In this document: piece after piece, positions 18,085-26,461 of the stretch
How the letters are laid out: every line of letters starts with the position of its first letter
How positions within the stretch are numbered: the first letter of the stretch is position 1
Source: Modicisalibacter muralis
GTDB lineage: Bacteria; Pseudomonadota; Gammaproteobacteria; Pseudomonadales; Halomonadaceae
Length of the DNA stretch: 64,000 nucleotides
Direction of reading: 5' to 3'
NCBI RefSeq assembly: GCF_900102945.1
Contig: NZ_FNGI01000001.1
Location: forward strand, 434,001-498,000
Made by a program: the position numbers and the translations under genes
The notes under the pieces: generated by a model
What the model was told of the DNA's origin: nothing
The model's database searches: none
The model's input: only the letters and a program-made list of their open reading frames with translations

Positions 18085-18926
18085 GCCTGACTCATCTCAA
18101 TGCGCGCGGCGAGGCCCATATGGTCGACGTCGGCGACAAGACAGAAACCCGCCGCGAGGCGGTAGCCAGCGGGCGTATCCGCATGCGGCCACAAACCCTG
18201 GCGCTGTTGGCCGAGGGTGGGCTGCCCAAGGGCGATGTGCTGGCAACCGCGCGCATCGCCGGTATTCAAGCCGCCAAGCGCACCCATGAACTGATCCCGC
18301 TTTGTCACGCCCTGGCGTTATCCAAGGTGGCCATCGAATTCACGCTCGACGAGGCCAGTGCCTGCGTCGATGTTCGGGCGACCTGTCGGCTCAATGGCCG
18401 AACGGGTGTCGAAATGGAAGCGCTGACGGCGGTCTCGGTGGCCTGCTTGACGCTCTATGACATGTGCAAGGCGGTCGACAAGGACATGCAGATCGGCGAT
18501 ATCCAATTGGATACCAAGACCGGTGGCAAGTCGGGCGATTATCGGCGTCAGCCGGCCGATGATAAGGTGTTGGAGGACGCCTCGCCGGGCGCCATGCAAG
18601 CCAGCGCGATGCCCATCGTCACCGGCGAGTGTCAGGACGGTCGTGTCGGTGTCGCTCCGCGCCCCGAGCAACCCTGTATTTACGTGAAATGCCTGGCCGA
18701 GCTGCGCGAACGGCTCGGCGTCAGCGACCTCGAAATTCCTTTTGAAGCGCTCGATACACCGGATGTCGCCGGTCTCAAGGCGGCCTTGAAGGTGCACGAC
18801 GCGCGTTTCTCGCTGCTTGGGGAACGACGCGTGCTGTGCGCCGTCAACCAGGTGATGAGCGCCGAAAATACGCCGTTGACCGATGGCGATGAAGTGGCTT
18901 TCTTCCCCCCGGTCACTGGAGGTTGA
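18081..18926 (+). CDS. moaC: fused MoaC-MoaD: cyclic pyranopterin monophosphate synthase plus molybdopterin synthase small subunit
   Basis: One uninterrupted 281-residue frame joins two cofactor proteins. Residues 1-158 are MoaC ([46 protein letters not shown]), which makes cyclic pyranopterin monophosphate. Residues 159-198 are a linker. Residues 199-281 are MoaD ([36 protein letters not shown]), the sulfur carrier with the required C-terminal Gly-Gly. The position where a free MoaD would start (ATG) is TGT (Cys199, at 18675). No stop or clean start separates the two; an internal GTG at 18684 or an ATG in the linker might still allow separate MoaD. Start by ATGA overlap with moeA; moaE begins 2 bases after. 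Confidence 0.9.
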   Translation: MSLTHLNARGEAHMVDVGDKTETRREAVASGRIRMRPQTLALLAEGGLPKGDVLATARIAGIQAAKRTHELIPLCHALALSKVAIEFTLDEASACVDVRATCRLNGRTGVEMEALTAVSVACLTLYDMCKAVDKDMQIGDIQLDTKTGGKSGDYRRQPADDKVLEDASPGAMQASAMPIVTGECQDGRVGVAPRPEQPCIYVKCLAELRERLGVSDLEIPFEALDTPDVAGLKAALKVHDARFSLLGERRVLCAVNQVMSAENTPLTDGDEVAFFPPVTGG

Positions 18927-18928
18927 AC

Positions 18929-19381
18929 ATGATTCGTGTGCAAACCGCGACCTTCGATGCCGGCGACGAGCAAAATGCCCTGATCGATGGGCGTAGCGAT
19001 ATCGGCGCGGTGGTGTGTTTTACCGGGTTGGTGCGCGATTTCAACGAGCGCCCGGATGTCGCGGCATTGACGCTGGAACATTATCCCGGCATGACCGAGC
19101 AGGCGCTCGAGAGTATCGTCGACGAGGCCAGCAGTCGCTGGTCTTTGCAGGGCGTGCGGTTGATTCATCGCATTGGGCGCCTGGCTCCTGGCGATCCTAT
19201 CGTGCTGGTGGCCGTTGCCAGCGCGCATCGTCGGGCCGCTTTCGAAGCCTGCGATTTCATCATGGATTATCTCAAGACGCGCGCGCCTTTCTGGAAAAAG
19301 GAGCACACCGCCCAGGGTCATTACTGGGTGGCCGAACGCGATACCGACAAGCACGCCGCACAGCGTTGGGAGGCCTCATGA
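18929..19381 (+). CDS. moaE: molybdopterin synthase large (catalytic) subunit
   Basis: Catalytic subunit that uses thiocarboxylated MoaD to form the dithiolene. The 150-residue protein contains [54 protein letters not shown] and the catalytic-lysine region PFWKKEHT. The ATG at 18929 follows GGAGG; an in-frame TTG at 18923 is less likely. It begins just after the MoaD part of the fused gene and overlaps moaA by ATGA. Confidence 0.96.
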   Translation: MIRVQTATFDAGDEQNALIDGRSDIGAVVCFTGLVRDFNERPDVAALTLEHYPGMTEQALESIVDEASSRWSLQGVRLIHRIGRLAPGDPIVLVAVASAHRRAAFEACDFIMDYLKTRAPFWKKEHTAQGHYWVAERDTDKHAAQRWEAS

Positions 19382-20367
19382 CACAATTGATCGACGACTT
19401 CGAGCGCGTCGTCCGCTACGTGAGGATCTCGGTTACCGATCGCTGCGATTTCCGCTGTGTTTATTGCATGAGCGAGGAGATGACGTTTCTGCCCCGCGCC
19501 CAGGTGCTCACTCTGGAAGAACTGACCACGGTGGCGAAAGCCTTTACCGAACTGGGCGTGGAAAAGATTCGCCTGACCGGTGGCGAACCCCTGGTCAGGC
19601 GCGGCATCGAGGAACTGGTGACGAATATCGGCCGGCTCGACGGGCTCAGGGACTTTGCCATGACGACCAACGGCGCCGGCCTGGTCAAGCATGCCAAGGC
19701 ATTGCGCCAGGGCGGATTGCAGCGTCTCAATATCAGTCTCGATTCACTCGATGAAAGCCGCTTCAAACACCTGACGCGCACCGGCGATCTAGGCAAGGTG
19801 ATCGACGGATTGCACGCCGCTCAGGATGCCGGTTTCGAGCGTATCAAGCTCAATGCGGTGATTCTCAAGGGGCGCAACGACGACGAAGTGCTCGAACTGG
19901 TCGATTTCGCTCGTAGGGAAGGCGTGGACATCAGCTTTATCGAGGAGATGCCGCTGGGCGATGTGTCGGATCATTCGCGCGGGGAAACCTACTGCTCGAG
20001 CGACGACGTTCAAGCGGCCATCGAGACGCAATATGAACTGCTGCCCACCACCGAAACTACGTTGGGCCCGTCGCGTTATTTCCGCATGCCCGATAGCCCT
20101 TCGCGAATCGGCTTCATTTCACCGCACAGCCACAACTTCTGCGCCACCTGCAACCGCGTACGGGTGACCGTGGAAGGTCGCCTGCTGTTGTGCTTGGGTA
20201 ACGAACACTCCGTGGACCTGCGCGAGGTGCTACGTCGCCACCCCGGCAACATCGATGCGCTCAAGTCGCGTATCGTCGAGGCCATGTCGCTCAAGCCCGA
20301 ACGCCATCATTTCACTACCGATGGCGACGTTCAGGTGGTGCGCTTCATGAACATGACCGGCGGTTGA
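19378..20367 (+). CDS. moaA: GTP 3',8-cyclase, radical SAM
   Basis: First step of molybdopterin synthesis. The 329-residue protein has the radical SAM cluster motif CDFRCVYC near residue 24, [24 protein letters not shown], a second cluster region [11 protein letters not shown] with a further cysteine in LLLCLGNE, and the C-terminal Gly-Gly (MNMTGG) important in this family. Last gene of the run that starts at tupA. moaB/mog and moeB are not in the window. Confidence 0.97.
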   Translation: MTQLIDDFERVVRYVRISVTDRCDFRCVYCMSEEMTFLPRAQVLTLEELTTVAKAFTELGVEKIRLTGGEPLVRRGIEELVTNIGRLDGLRDFAMTTNGAGLVKHAKALRQGGLQRLNISLDSLDESRFKHLTRTGDLGKVIDGLHAAQDAGFERIKLNAVILKGRNDDEVLELVDFARREGVDISFIEEMPLGDVSDHSRGETYCSSDDVQAAIETQYELLPTTETTLGPSRYFRMPDSPSRIGFISPHSHNFCATCNRVRVTVEGRLLLCLGNEHSVDLREVLRRHPGNIDALKSRIVEAMSLKPERHHFTTDGDVQVVRFMNMTGG

Positions 20368-20472
20368 TTTTCTACGACAGCAGCGATCATTACCGGCCAT
20401 GATAATGGTCACTGCGATGTCTTTTATCCGCTAATCGCCAAATCACCGTTAGCAATTTCTTGCAAGCTTTGC

Positions 20473-20500
20473 TTGCCAAATGCCAGTGTGGGCATATACT
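20473..20500 (+). promoter_or_regulatory. promoter of the H-NS-like gene
   Basis: TTGCCA at 20473-20478 and TATACT at 20495-20500 are separated by 16 bp, upstream of a well-placed GGAGGAGG and the ATG at 20556. A predicted start near 20507 would give a leader of about 50 bases. Confidence 0.65.
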
Positions 20501-20555
20501 TTTTACAATAATAATCCTTGGTGCGGTCACTCGACCCTCAGTATGGAGGAGGCCA

Positions 20556-20846
20556 ATGTCTACCGAATCACTAGAAAGAATCGCCCGTAACAAGAACGTT
20601 GCCCGAGCGGCCGCACGTCAATTGAGCATGGAACAGTTGCACAAATTGGCGGAAGTCATTGGTGAAGTGATCGAACAGAAACAGGAAGAAGAGCACCGTC
20701 GCAAGGAAGACGACGCGCTCAAGGCCCGTAAACTCGAGCAAATTCGTGAAGCGATCAATGAAGCCGGTTTGTCGCTCGACGATCTGGTCGGTGAACAACC
20801 CAAGCGTCGTCGCGGTCGTCCACCCAAGAAGAATGCCAAGGCTTGA
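20556..20846 (+). CDS. small H-NS-family nucleoid protein
   Basis: 96-residue, highly charged cytoplasmic DNA-binding protein. Residues about 1-75 are helical and coiled-coil-like (MEQLHKLAEVIGEVIEQKQE, then EEHRRKEDDALKARKLEQIR), as in H-NS oligomerisation domains. The C-terminus holds a basic RRRGRPPKKN motif resembling an AT-hook or H-NS DNA-binding loop. It has its own promoter and a strong terminator, so it is monocistronic. Likely role: nucleoid structuring or silencing of AT-rich DNA. The exact H-NS-like subfamily is uncertain. Confidence 0.8.
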   Translation: MSTESLERIARNKNVARAAARQLSMEQLHKLAEVIGEVIEQKQEEEHRRKEDDALKARKLEQIREAINEAGLSLDDLVGEQPKRRRGRPPKKNAKA

Positions 20847-20892
20847 GTGCTGATATATAGTCGCGATTAGTGTCGCCGAGTACAGAAGTCAT

Positions 20893-20928
20893 AAAAAAGA
20901 AGTGGGCCTTGAGGCCCACTTCTTTTTT
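20893..20928. terminator. bidirectional terminator
   Basis: A 16 bp perfect stem (AAAAAAGAAGTGGGCC with GGCCCACTTCTTTTTT) and TTGA loop lies between the convergent H-NS-like and RNase J-like genes. A-run on one side and T-run on the other suit termination in both directions. Confidence 0.93.
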
Positions 20929-20975
20929 GCCTTGTTGGTGATTGCGCCAAATGCTCTTCCTTGGCCGGTTGACTC

Positions 20976-22664
20976 TCAACCGCTGGATGTCGAAATATCG
21001 GCTTCCGCCGGCACCAGTTGCAGGTGGACTATCGGCAGGTGACGCAGATGATCGGCGAGCCATTGCATCAGGCGAGGCTGAAGCTGGTCGCGCAGTTGCA
21101 CGAGATTTTCCGCGTCGAGTCGGCTCAGTGTGTCATCGAGCCAATCGGCGAAGCCGGTTTCATCCAGCGCGGTCGAGGTGTTGTAATCGATCAGCAGGCG
21201 GCCGATACGTAGCCAGCCGGTTGGCTGGGCGGTCATGACCGGCAACATCAGGAAAAGCTGGCCATGACGCTCACGGCGATCGCCCTGAGGCGCCGCCAGA
21301 CCTTCCAGGGCAAGCACCTCATCCTGGCTGACGATTCGCGGGGTCTGAGGGTGACGCGCCTCGCGCGTCAAGCCGTCGGCATCGAAACGAATCAGATCGC
21401 CATTGACGGGAATCAACGGCGCATGGATGCCTCGGGCTTCGGCCAGTTCCCGGTGGGCGTTCTGGTGGCGATGCTCGCCATGTACCGGTAGCAAATGACG
21501 CGGCTTGATCCACTCGTAGAAGGTGTTCAGTTCATCCTGGGCAGGGTGCCCCGAGGCGTGTAACTCGGGGTGGTGCGTTTCCTCGAGAATGCTGACGCCG
21601 AGGCGTTGCAGGCCCGCGTGAAGGCGCTCGATCAAACGCTCATTACCGGGGATCATGCGGGCCGAGAAAATCACCGTATCGCCTTGCTGAAGTTCGAAAT
21701 GAGGGTGGCGTCCCTGGGCGAGACGCGACAGCGCGGCGCGTGGTTCGCCCTGGCTGCCGGTGGCAATCACCAGCACTTCATCGGCAGGCAGGTAGCCGAG
21801 ATCGCGAACCGGTACCAGCGCTGGAAAGTCCTCCAGATACCCCAGGCCACGGGCGATTCTCACCATGCGCTCCATGGAGCGTCCCATCAGGCTGACACGA
21901 CGGCCACAGCGCGCAGCGGCACGCCCTACGGCGAGCACGCGTGCCAGATTGCTGGCGAAGCACGAGACGATGACCCGCCCCTGGCAATCGCCCAGCGTGC
22001 GCTCCAGCGAGCGGGCCACCTCGCCTTCGCTGCGCGAGTGGCCCGGTAGGGGAGCGTTGGTGGAGTCGCCGACCACGAGGTCGACTGGCGCCAGCGAACG
22101 GTACAGCTCGGCATCGACGGGTTCGCCGATCAGTGGCTCGGGATCGAGTTTCCAATCGCCGGTGTGCAGGACGCGATGATGTGGCGTAGCCAGCAGCAAA
22201 GCGCAGCTTTCGGGAATCGAATGCGTGAGAGGGAGGTAACGCAGCGTGAAGGCCCCGCACTCCAGCGCCTCACCGGGTTCGATGACGCGAATCGCATCAG
22301 TGGCCAGGCCGCGTTCGACGAACTTGGCACGCAGCAGACCGGCGGCAAGTGGCGTGGCATGAATGTCACAGCCCCAATGCGGCCATAGCCAGGCGGCGGC
22401 ACCGATATGGTCTTCGTGACCATGGGTGATGATCAATGCGCGTGGCGCGATGCCGAGTGCGGGAAGGTCGTCGATATTGGGAACTTGCAGCGGCGCGTCG
22501 GGTAGGTCCTGACGAATCATCATGCCGCAATCGACCGCCAGCCATTGACCATCGAAACCGTACAGATTGAGATTCATGCCGATTTCGCCGCATCCCCCCA
22601 AGGGCATGAAATGCAAGGGCGGGCGGCGGCGGGCGCGGATCTGTACGCGGGGCTGAAACATCAT
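20976..22664 (-). CDS. RNase J-like metallo-beta-lactamase nuclease
   Basis: A protein of about 562 residues with beta-lactamase, beta-CASP and RMMBL parts as in RNase J: LGGCGEIGMNLNLYGFDGQW at the N-terminus, metal-binding HGHEDHIGA, LPLTHSIPESCALL, LHTGDWKLDPEP, VVGDSTNA, ATGSQGEPRAALSRL and LPVHGEHRH. Such proteins are 5'-3' exo/endoribonucleases. The C-terminal multimerisation domain is less typical, so substrate and role are uncertain. The start is either of two adjacent ATGs (22664, 22661) or a GTG at 22670; no strong Shine-Dalgarno is seen. It is monocistronic between convergent H-NS-like and divergent purU. Confidence 0.85.
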   Translation of the reverse strand: MMFQPRVQIRARRRPPLHFMPLGGCGEIGMNLNLYGFDGQWLAVDCGMMIRQDLPDAPLQVPNIDDLPALGIAPRALIITHGHEDHIGAAAWLWPHWGCDIHATPLAAGLLRAKFVERGLATDAIRVIEPGEALECGAFTLRYLPLTHSIPESCALLLATPHHRVLHTGDWKLDPEPLIGEPVDAELYRSLAPVDLVVGDSTNAPLPGHSRSEGEVARSLERTLGDCQGRVIVSCFASNLARVLAVGRAAARCGRRVSLMGRSMERMVRIARGLGYLEDFPALVPVRDLGYLPADEVLVIATGSQGEPRAALSRLAQGRHPHFELQQGDTVIFSARMIPGNERLIERLHAGLQRLGVSILEETHHPELHASGHPAQDELNTFYEWIKPRHLLPVHGEHRHQNAHRELAEARGIHAPLIPVNGDLIRFDADGLTREARHPQTPRIVSQDEVLALEGLAAPQGDRRERHGQLFLMLPVMTAQPTGWLRIGRLLIDYNTSTALDETGFADWLDDTLSRLDAENLVQLRDQLQPRLMQWLADHLRHLPIVHLQLVPAEADISTSSG

Positions 22665-22796
22665 CGACACGAGGTTGTCATGGGCTTTTCACTATACGTG
22701 ATAGCGGGGCAGGGCCACAACGAAGGTGACCGAAAGTCGCTGAATTCGCTACAATAGCTGGCTCCTCCAGGCCTTTTACGTTCGTGCGGGTATCTC

Positions 22797-23651
22797 ATGT
22801 CGCGTTTCTATCGACTCGTCGTTTCCTGCCCCGATCGCGTGGGTATCGTGGCGCGAGTGTCGGGGTTCATTGCCAGCCAGGGCGGCTCGATTACCGAAGC
22901 CAGCCAGCATTCCGATCTTGCCACCGGGCGTTTTTTCATGCGCTACGAGATCCAGGCCGACTCCGTTTCGCTGGATGCCGAAGGGTTGCGCCAAGCCTTC
23001 GGGCCGATCGCCGATGAGTTCGAGATGCGCTGGGCGCTATACGATACGGCGCTGCGCAAGCGGGTGGTGCTGATGGTGTCCAGGGCATCTCATTGTCTGG
23101 TCGACCTGTTGTATCGCTGGACGGCCGGCGAGCTCGATTGCGACATCGTGGGGGTGATCTCCAATCACGACGATTTGCGCAGGCTGGTTCAGGGGCACGA
23201 CATTCCCTTTCATCATGTGCCGGTGAGTGTTGATACCAAGGCGGCGGCATTCGACGAAGTCGAGCGACTGGTGGATTCGGTTAGCGCCGATTGCGTGGTG
23301 CTGGCGCGCTACATGCAGATTCTGCCGCCGCGCCTGTGTCGGCGCTACGCGGGTCGAGTAATCAACATCCATCACAGTTTTCTGCCATCGTTCGCCGGTG
23401 CCAAGCCGTATCATCAGGCTTACGATCGTGGGGTCAAATTGATCGGGGCGACCTGCCATTACGTGACCGATGAGCTCGATGAGGGGCCGATCATCGAGCA
23501 GGATATTCATCGCATCTCGCACTGCCATGATGCCGACGACCTGGTGCGTTTCGGGCGCGATGTGGAGAAGGCGGTATTGGCGCGTGGCCTGCGTTGGCAT
23601 TTGCAGGATCGTGTGTTGATCCACGGCAACAAGACGGTGGTTTTCGCGTAA
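22797..23651 (+). CDS. purU: formyltetrahydrofolate deformylase
   Basis: Hydrolyses 10-formyltetrahydrofolate to formate and tetrahydrofolate, balancing one-carbon pools and feeding formate to PurT. The 284-residue protein has an N-terminal ACT domain (RLVVSCPDRVGIVARVSGFI) and a C-terminal formyltransferase-type domain with LARYMQILPPRLC, INIHHSFLPSF and GAKPYHQAYDRGVKLIGATC plus YVTDELDEGPIIEQD. Followed by the manganese riboswitch region with its own promoter. Confidence 0.96.
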   Translation: MSRFYRLVVSCPDRVGIVARVSGFIASQGGSITEASQHSDLATGRFFMRYEIQADSVSLDAEGLRQAFGPIADEFEMRWALYDTALRKRVVLMVSRASHCLVDLLYRWTAGELDCDIVGVISNHDDLRRLVQGHDIPFHHVPVSVDTKAAAFDEVERLVDSVSADCVVLARYMQILPPRLCRRYAGRVINIHHSFLPSFAGAKPYHQAYDRGVKLIGATCHYVTDELDEGPIIEQDIHRISHCHDADDLVRFGRDVEKAVLARGLRWHLQDRVLIHGNKTVVFA

Positions 23652-23687
23652 GCGGGTAGTCGGCAGTTGGCCAGGTTATTAGCGTGC

Positions 23688-23716
23688 TTGGCAGTATTCG
23701 GACAACCCGATATAGT
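23688..23716 (+). promoter_or_regulatory. promoter of the riboswitch-controlled UPF0016 gene
   Basis: TTGGCA at 23688-23693 and TATAGT at 23711-23716 are separated by exactly 17 bp. The predicted start, about 23723, coincides with the first base of the riboswitch P1 helix, which supports both calls. Confidence 0.75.
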
Positions 23717-23721
23717 AACGA

Positions 23722-23883
23722 CCGTTTTGGGGGAGTAGTCGCTTTCCACCCGTCTGATTCGGCAGTTTGCTGCCTTCCTTCCAGGCGTCCAGAGAAAGGC
23801 CTGTATCAACAAAGTTGGCCGCTATGCGGTCATGGTGTAGGCAGCCGAGCCTTGGGTGTTCGGCCTGACGAGACTCAGAATAT
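23722..23883 (+). promoter_or_regulatory. yybP-ykoY manganese riboswitch
   Basis: The family-defining GGGGAGTAG appears at 23730-23738 just inside a P1 helix. GTTTTGGG (23724-23731) pairs with CTCAGAAT (23874-23881) over all eight positions, counting G-T pairs. The 3' strand is preceded by ACGAGA, like the conserved bases before P1 in known members. Internal hairpins such as GGCAG/CTGCC are visible. The downstream gene is UPF0016, the usual proteobacterial partner of this Mn-sensing class. Confidence 0.85.
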
Positions 23884-23896
23884 GGCGTGTTTCCGG

Positions 23897-23938
23897 GGGC
23901 CGGCGACGCGCGATGTTCTGAAGTTTTGTCGCCGGCCC
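23897..23938 (+). promoter_or_regulatory. GC-rich hairpin in the riboswitch expression platform
   Basis: GGGCCGGCGAC (23897-23907) is perfectly complementary to GTCGCCGGCCC (23928-23938). The stem ends one base before the likely Shine-Dalgarno TGGAG (23940-23944). No T-tract follows, so it probably acts on ribosome access or on alternative pairing rather than as a simple terminator. Confidence 0.6.
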
Positions 23939-23950
23939 GTGGAGCCATCA

Positions 23951-24529
23951 TTGGACGCCCTGCTGACTTCCATCCTGGCCGTGGGTTTGGCCGAGATCGG
24001 TGACAAGACCCAACTGCTGACGCTGCTGCTGGTCGCGCGCTATCGCCGCCCCTGGCCGATTCTGACAGCCATTTGTGGGGCTACGTTGATCAATCACGGC
24101 GTTTCCGCCTGGCTTGGGGCCGAATTGATCACGCTGATCGATGAGCGGTTGATGAGCTTGCTACTGGGGGCGGCTTTCGTGGGGGTCGGCCTGTGGCTGC
24201 TCAAGCCCGATGGCGAAGAGACGCTGGAAGCCGGCCCGCCAGGGCGAGGTGTCTTCTTCACGGCTTTCGTGCTGTTTTTCCTTGCCGAGATCGGCGACAA
24301 GACGCAGATCGCCACGCTACTGCTCGGCGCCCAGTTCGCCGATGTATTGGCGGTGACCGTAGGCACCACCCTGGGCATGTTGGCGGCCAATGCGCCGGTT
24401 CTGTGGCTTGGCCAGCGTTTTTGCCAGCGACTGCCGGTACGCTGGATTCAGCGCCTGGCTAGCCTGATCTTCATCATGCTGGGCATTTGGGCGTTATTGT
24501 TCGAGGCGCACGCGCTGAGCGGCTGGTGA
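23951..24529 (+). CDS. UPF0016/TMEM165-GDT1 family manganese exporter
   Basis: A 192-residue inner-membrane protein with six or seven hydrophobic segments. It has the internal repeat of the family, each half carrying the ExGDK(T/S) cation motif: GLAEIGDKTQLLTLLLVARY and FFLAEIGDKTQIATLLLGAQ. These proteins export Mn2+ (bacterial members) or exchange Mn/Ca with protons (eukaryotic members). The start is taken as TTG at 23951 because GGAG lies 6 bases before it and MDALLTSILAVGLAEIGDK is the usual beginning; a GTG at 23939 is the alternative. Control by the upstream manganese riboswitch fits this function. Confidence 0.9.
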   Translation: MDALLTSILAVGLAEIGDKTQLLTLLLVARYRRPWPILTAICGATLINHGVSAWLGAELITLIDERLMSLLLGAAFVGVGLWLLKPDGEETLEAGPPGRGVFFTAFVLFFLAEIGDKTQIATLLLGAQFADVLAVTVGTTLGMLAANAPVLWLGQRFCQRLPVRWIQRLASLIFIMLGIWALLFEAHALSGW

Positions 24530-24535
24530 TTGGCG

Positions 24536-25591
24536 TCATGTCGCATCGTCGAATAGCGTCAGTTGCTGACTGGCATCGACGCTGACCAGCCGCACGCCGA
24601 CGCCGAGCAGCCGAACCGGGCGACTGCCACGCGCCCAGGCCTCGTCGAGCAACGTATGAAAACGGTTGGGTTCGGCCTGGTGGCCCGGGCCCTCCAGCGT
24701 GGTTAGCGTGAAATCGTTGAAGCGTACCTTGACGAACACGCCTTTGATCGGTGGATTGCCATGACGTTCGAGTCGCTGGCTCAGGCGCTCGATCAAGGTC
24801 GGCAGCTCGGCGTGGCAGGCGGCGAGCCCTGGCAAGTCGCGATGAAAGGTATTCTCGGCACTCACCGACTTGCGTTCGCGCTCGACGCGCACCGGTCGCT
24901 CGTCGATACCTCTTGCCAGTTCGTAAAGCCGTTGGCCGAACTTGCCAAAGCGCTCGAGCAGGGCTTTCATCGGCCATTGGCGCAGATGGGCGCAACTGAC
25001 GATGCCCATCGCCGCAAGCTTAGTCGCCGTGGCCGGCCCAACGCCGTGTAGCTTGGTGACCGGCAGGGCCAGGATGAAGGCATCGACGTTGTCGGGCGTG
25101 ATGACCTGTAGTCCATCGGGCTTGTCCCAGTCGCTGGCGATCTTGGCCAGAAACTTGCTCGGTGCCGCGCCTACCGAGATCGTGATGCCGGTGCGTTTGT
25201 GCGCCTCCTCCTTTAGCCAACTGGCCATCCAGGTGGCGCTGCCCTTGAAGCGCGTCACCGCGCTGACATCGAGGAAGGCTTCGTCGAGCGACAGCGGCTC
25301 GACCAGTGGCGTCAGTTCGTGAAAGATCGCCTGGATGCGCTCGGATACAGCGCGATAACGGGCGAAATCGGCCGGTAGCAGCGTCAACTCGGGGCATAGC
25401 CGCAGGGCATGTGCGGTGGGCATTGCCGAATGCACGCCATAGGCGCGGGCAGGGTAGTTGCAGGTGGCGATCACCCCACGATGTTCGGCGCTGCCGCCGA
25501 TCGCCAACGGAATATCGCGCAGGCGTGGGTCGTCGCGCATCTCCACGGCAGCGTAGAAACAGTCGCAATCGGCATGCAGGATCTTGCGCAT
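24536..25591 (-). CDS. dinB: DNA polymerase IV (Y-family)
   Basis: Error-prone translesion polymerase, 351 residues, expected to be induced in the SOS response. Catalytic acidic residues are in HADCDCFYAAVEM and SLDEAFLDV; CNYPARAYGVHSAMP and VGAAPSKFLAKIASDWDKPDG are family motifs. The C-terminus QQLTLFDDAT contains a beta-clamp-binding QLxLF motif. It lies 59 bases downstream of lexA on the same strand, so the two may be co-transcribed and both under LexA control. Confidence 0.97.
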   Translation of the reverse strand: MRKILHADCDCFYAAVEMRDDPRLRDIPLAIGGSAEHRGVIATCNYPARAYGVHSAMPTAHALRLCPELTLLPADFARYRAVSERIQAIFHELTPLVEPLSLDEAFLDVSAVTRFKGSATWMASWLKEEAHKRTGITISVGAAPSKFLAKIASDWDKPDGLQVITPDNVDAFILALPVTKLHGVGPATATKLAAMGIVSCAHLRQWPMKALLERFGKFGQRLYELARGIDERPVRVERERKSVSAENTFHRDLPGLAACHAELPTLIERLSQRLERHGNPPIKGVFVKVRFNDFTLTTLEGPGHQAEPNRFHTLLDEAWARGSRPVRLLGVGVRLVSVDASQQLTLFDDAT

Positions 25592-25650
25592 TATCTATAT
25601 CGCTAGACAAATCACTTTCTGAACGCAGTCTGGACGAGCCTAGGAATTGA

Positions 25651-26301
25651 TTAACCCAGGGCCTGGCCGTTGCCACCGCGAATCACACCGACACCGATTC
25701 CCTCGATTTCCAGGTGCTCGTTACGCAGATCGATTTCGATGGGGGCGAAGTCGTCGTTTTCGGGTAGTAGCCGGACCCGGTGGCCGTCACGCTTGAAGCG
25801 CTTGACCGTGACGTCGTCCTCGAGGCGCGCAACGACGATCTGGCCGTCGCGTACTTGGTCGGTGCGGTGCACGGCCAGCAGGTCGCCTTCGAGAATGCCG
25901 ATATCGCTCATCGATAGTCCGCGTACCCTGAGTAGATAATCGGCGCGTGGGGTGAAGTAATCCGGCGGCAGGGGGCAATGGCGATCGATATGCGCGGCAG
26001 CGAGAATCGGGCTACCCGCGGCTACCTCGCCGATAATCGGCAGGCCGGCGCTGGGTCCATCCTGGTTCTGGCCTTCTTCATGTTCCTGGGCGGGCAGGCG
26101 GATACCCCGCGATGTGCCGGGGATCATGCGAATCACGCCTTTCTTGTTCAAGGCGCGCAGGTGTTCCTCGGCGGCATTCGGCGAGCGAAAGCCCAGTGCT
26201 CTGGCGATCTCGGCGCGGGTTGGCGGATAACCCAACTCGCTCATGGTCTTGACGATGAAGTCATAGACGTTCTGCTGGCGCGGGGTAAGGGTTCGGGACA
26301 T
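25651..26301 (-). CDS. lexA: LexA repressor
   Basis: SOS repressor and self-cleaving S24 peptidase, 216 residues. The N-terminal winged helix is [13 protein letters not shown] through [20 protein letters not shown]. The Ala-Gly scissile bond is in GEVAAGSPI, the catalytic serine in GLSMSDIGI and the catalytic lysine in DVTVKRFK. It is divergent from psrA across about 200 bases and directly upstream of dinB. Only a degenerate half-conserved LexA-like site was seen upstream. Confidence 0.98.
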   Translation of the reverse strand: MSRTLTPRQQNVYDFIVKTMSELGYPPTRAEIARALGFRSPNAAEEHLRALNKKGVIRMIPGTSRGIRLPAQEHEEGQNQDGPSAGLPIIGEVAAGSPILAAAHIDRHCPLPPDYFTPRADYLLRVRGLSMSDIGILEGDLLAVHRTDQVRDGQIVVARLEDDVTVKRFKRDGHRVRLLPENDDFAPIEIDLRNEHLEIEGIGVGVIRGGNGQALG

Positions 26302-26333
26302 GGAGCCTCCGCGGTTGGCGCTCGGTCATGGGT

Positions 26334-26349
26334 TTGATTAAGTATACAG
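26334..26349 (-). promoter_or_regulatory. degenerate LexA-like site
   Basis: On the minus strand this reads CTGTATACTTAATCAA. The first seven bases match the gammaproteobacterial box CTGTATATATATACAG, but the right half is poor. It lies 33-48 bases before the lexA start. A second weaker CTGGATACA lies about 17 bases further upstream. Autoregulation is expected; the exact site is uncertain. Confidence 0.3.
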
Positions 26350-26420
26350 CATGGTATTGTATCCAGTAACTGGCTGTTTGAGAAATCGCCTCATGTTGAG
26401 TTGCGTTTAAAACACATGAA

Positions 26421-26449
26421 TTGTTGAAATTCCGCCGTCGTCGTAGAAT
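26421..26449 (+). promoter_or_regulatory. candidate psrA promoter
   Basis: TTGTTG at 26421-26426 and TAGAAT at 26444-26449 are 17 bp apart. The predicted start, about 26456, adjoins the PsrA-like site, and an identical 11-mer sits just upstream of the -35. Confidence 0.5.
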
Positions 26450-26461
26450 TGTATGACGTTT

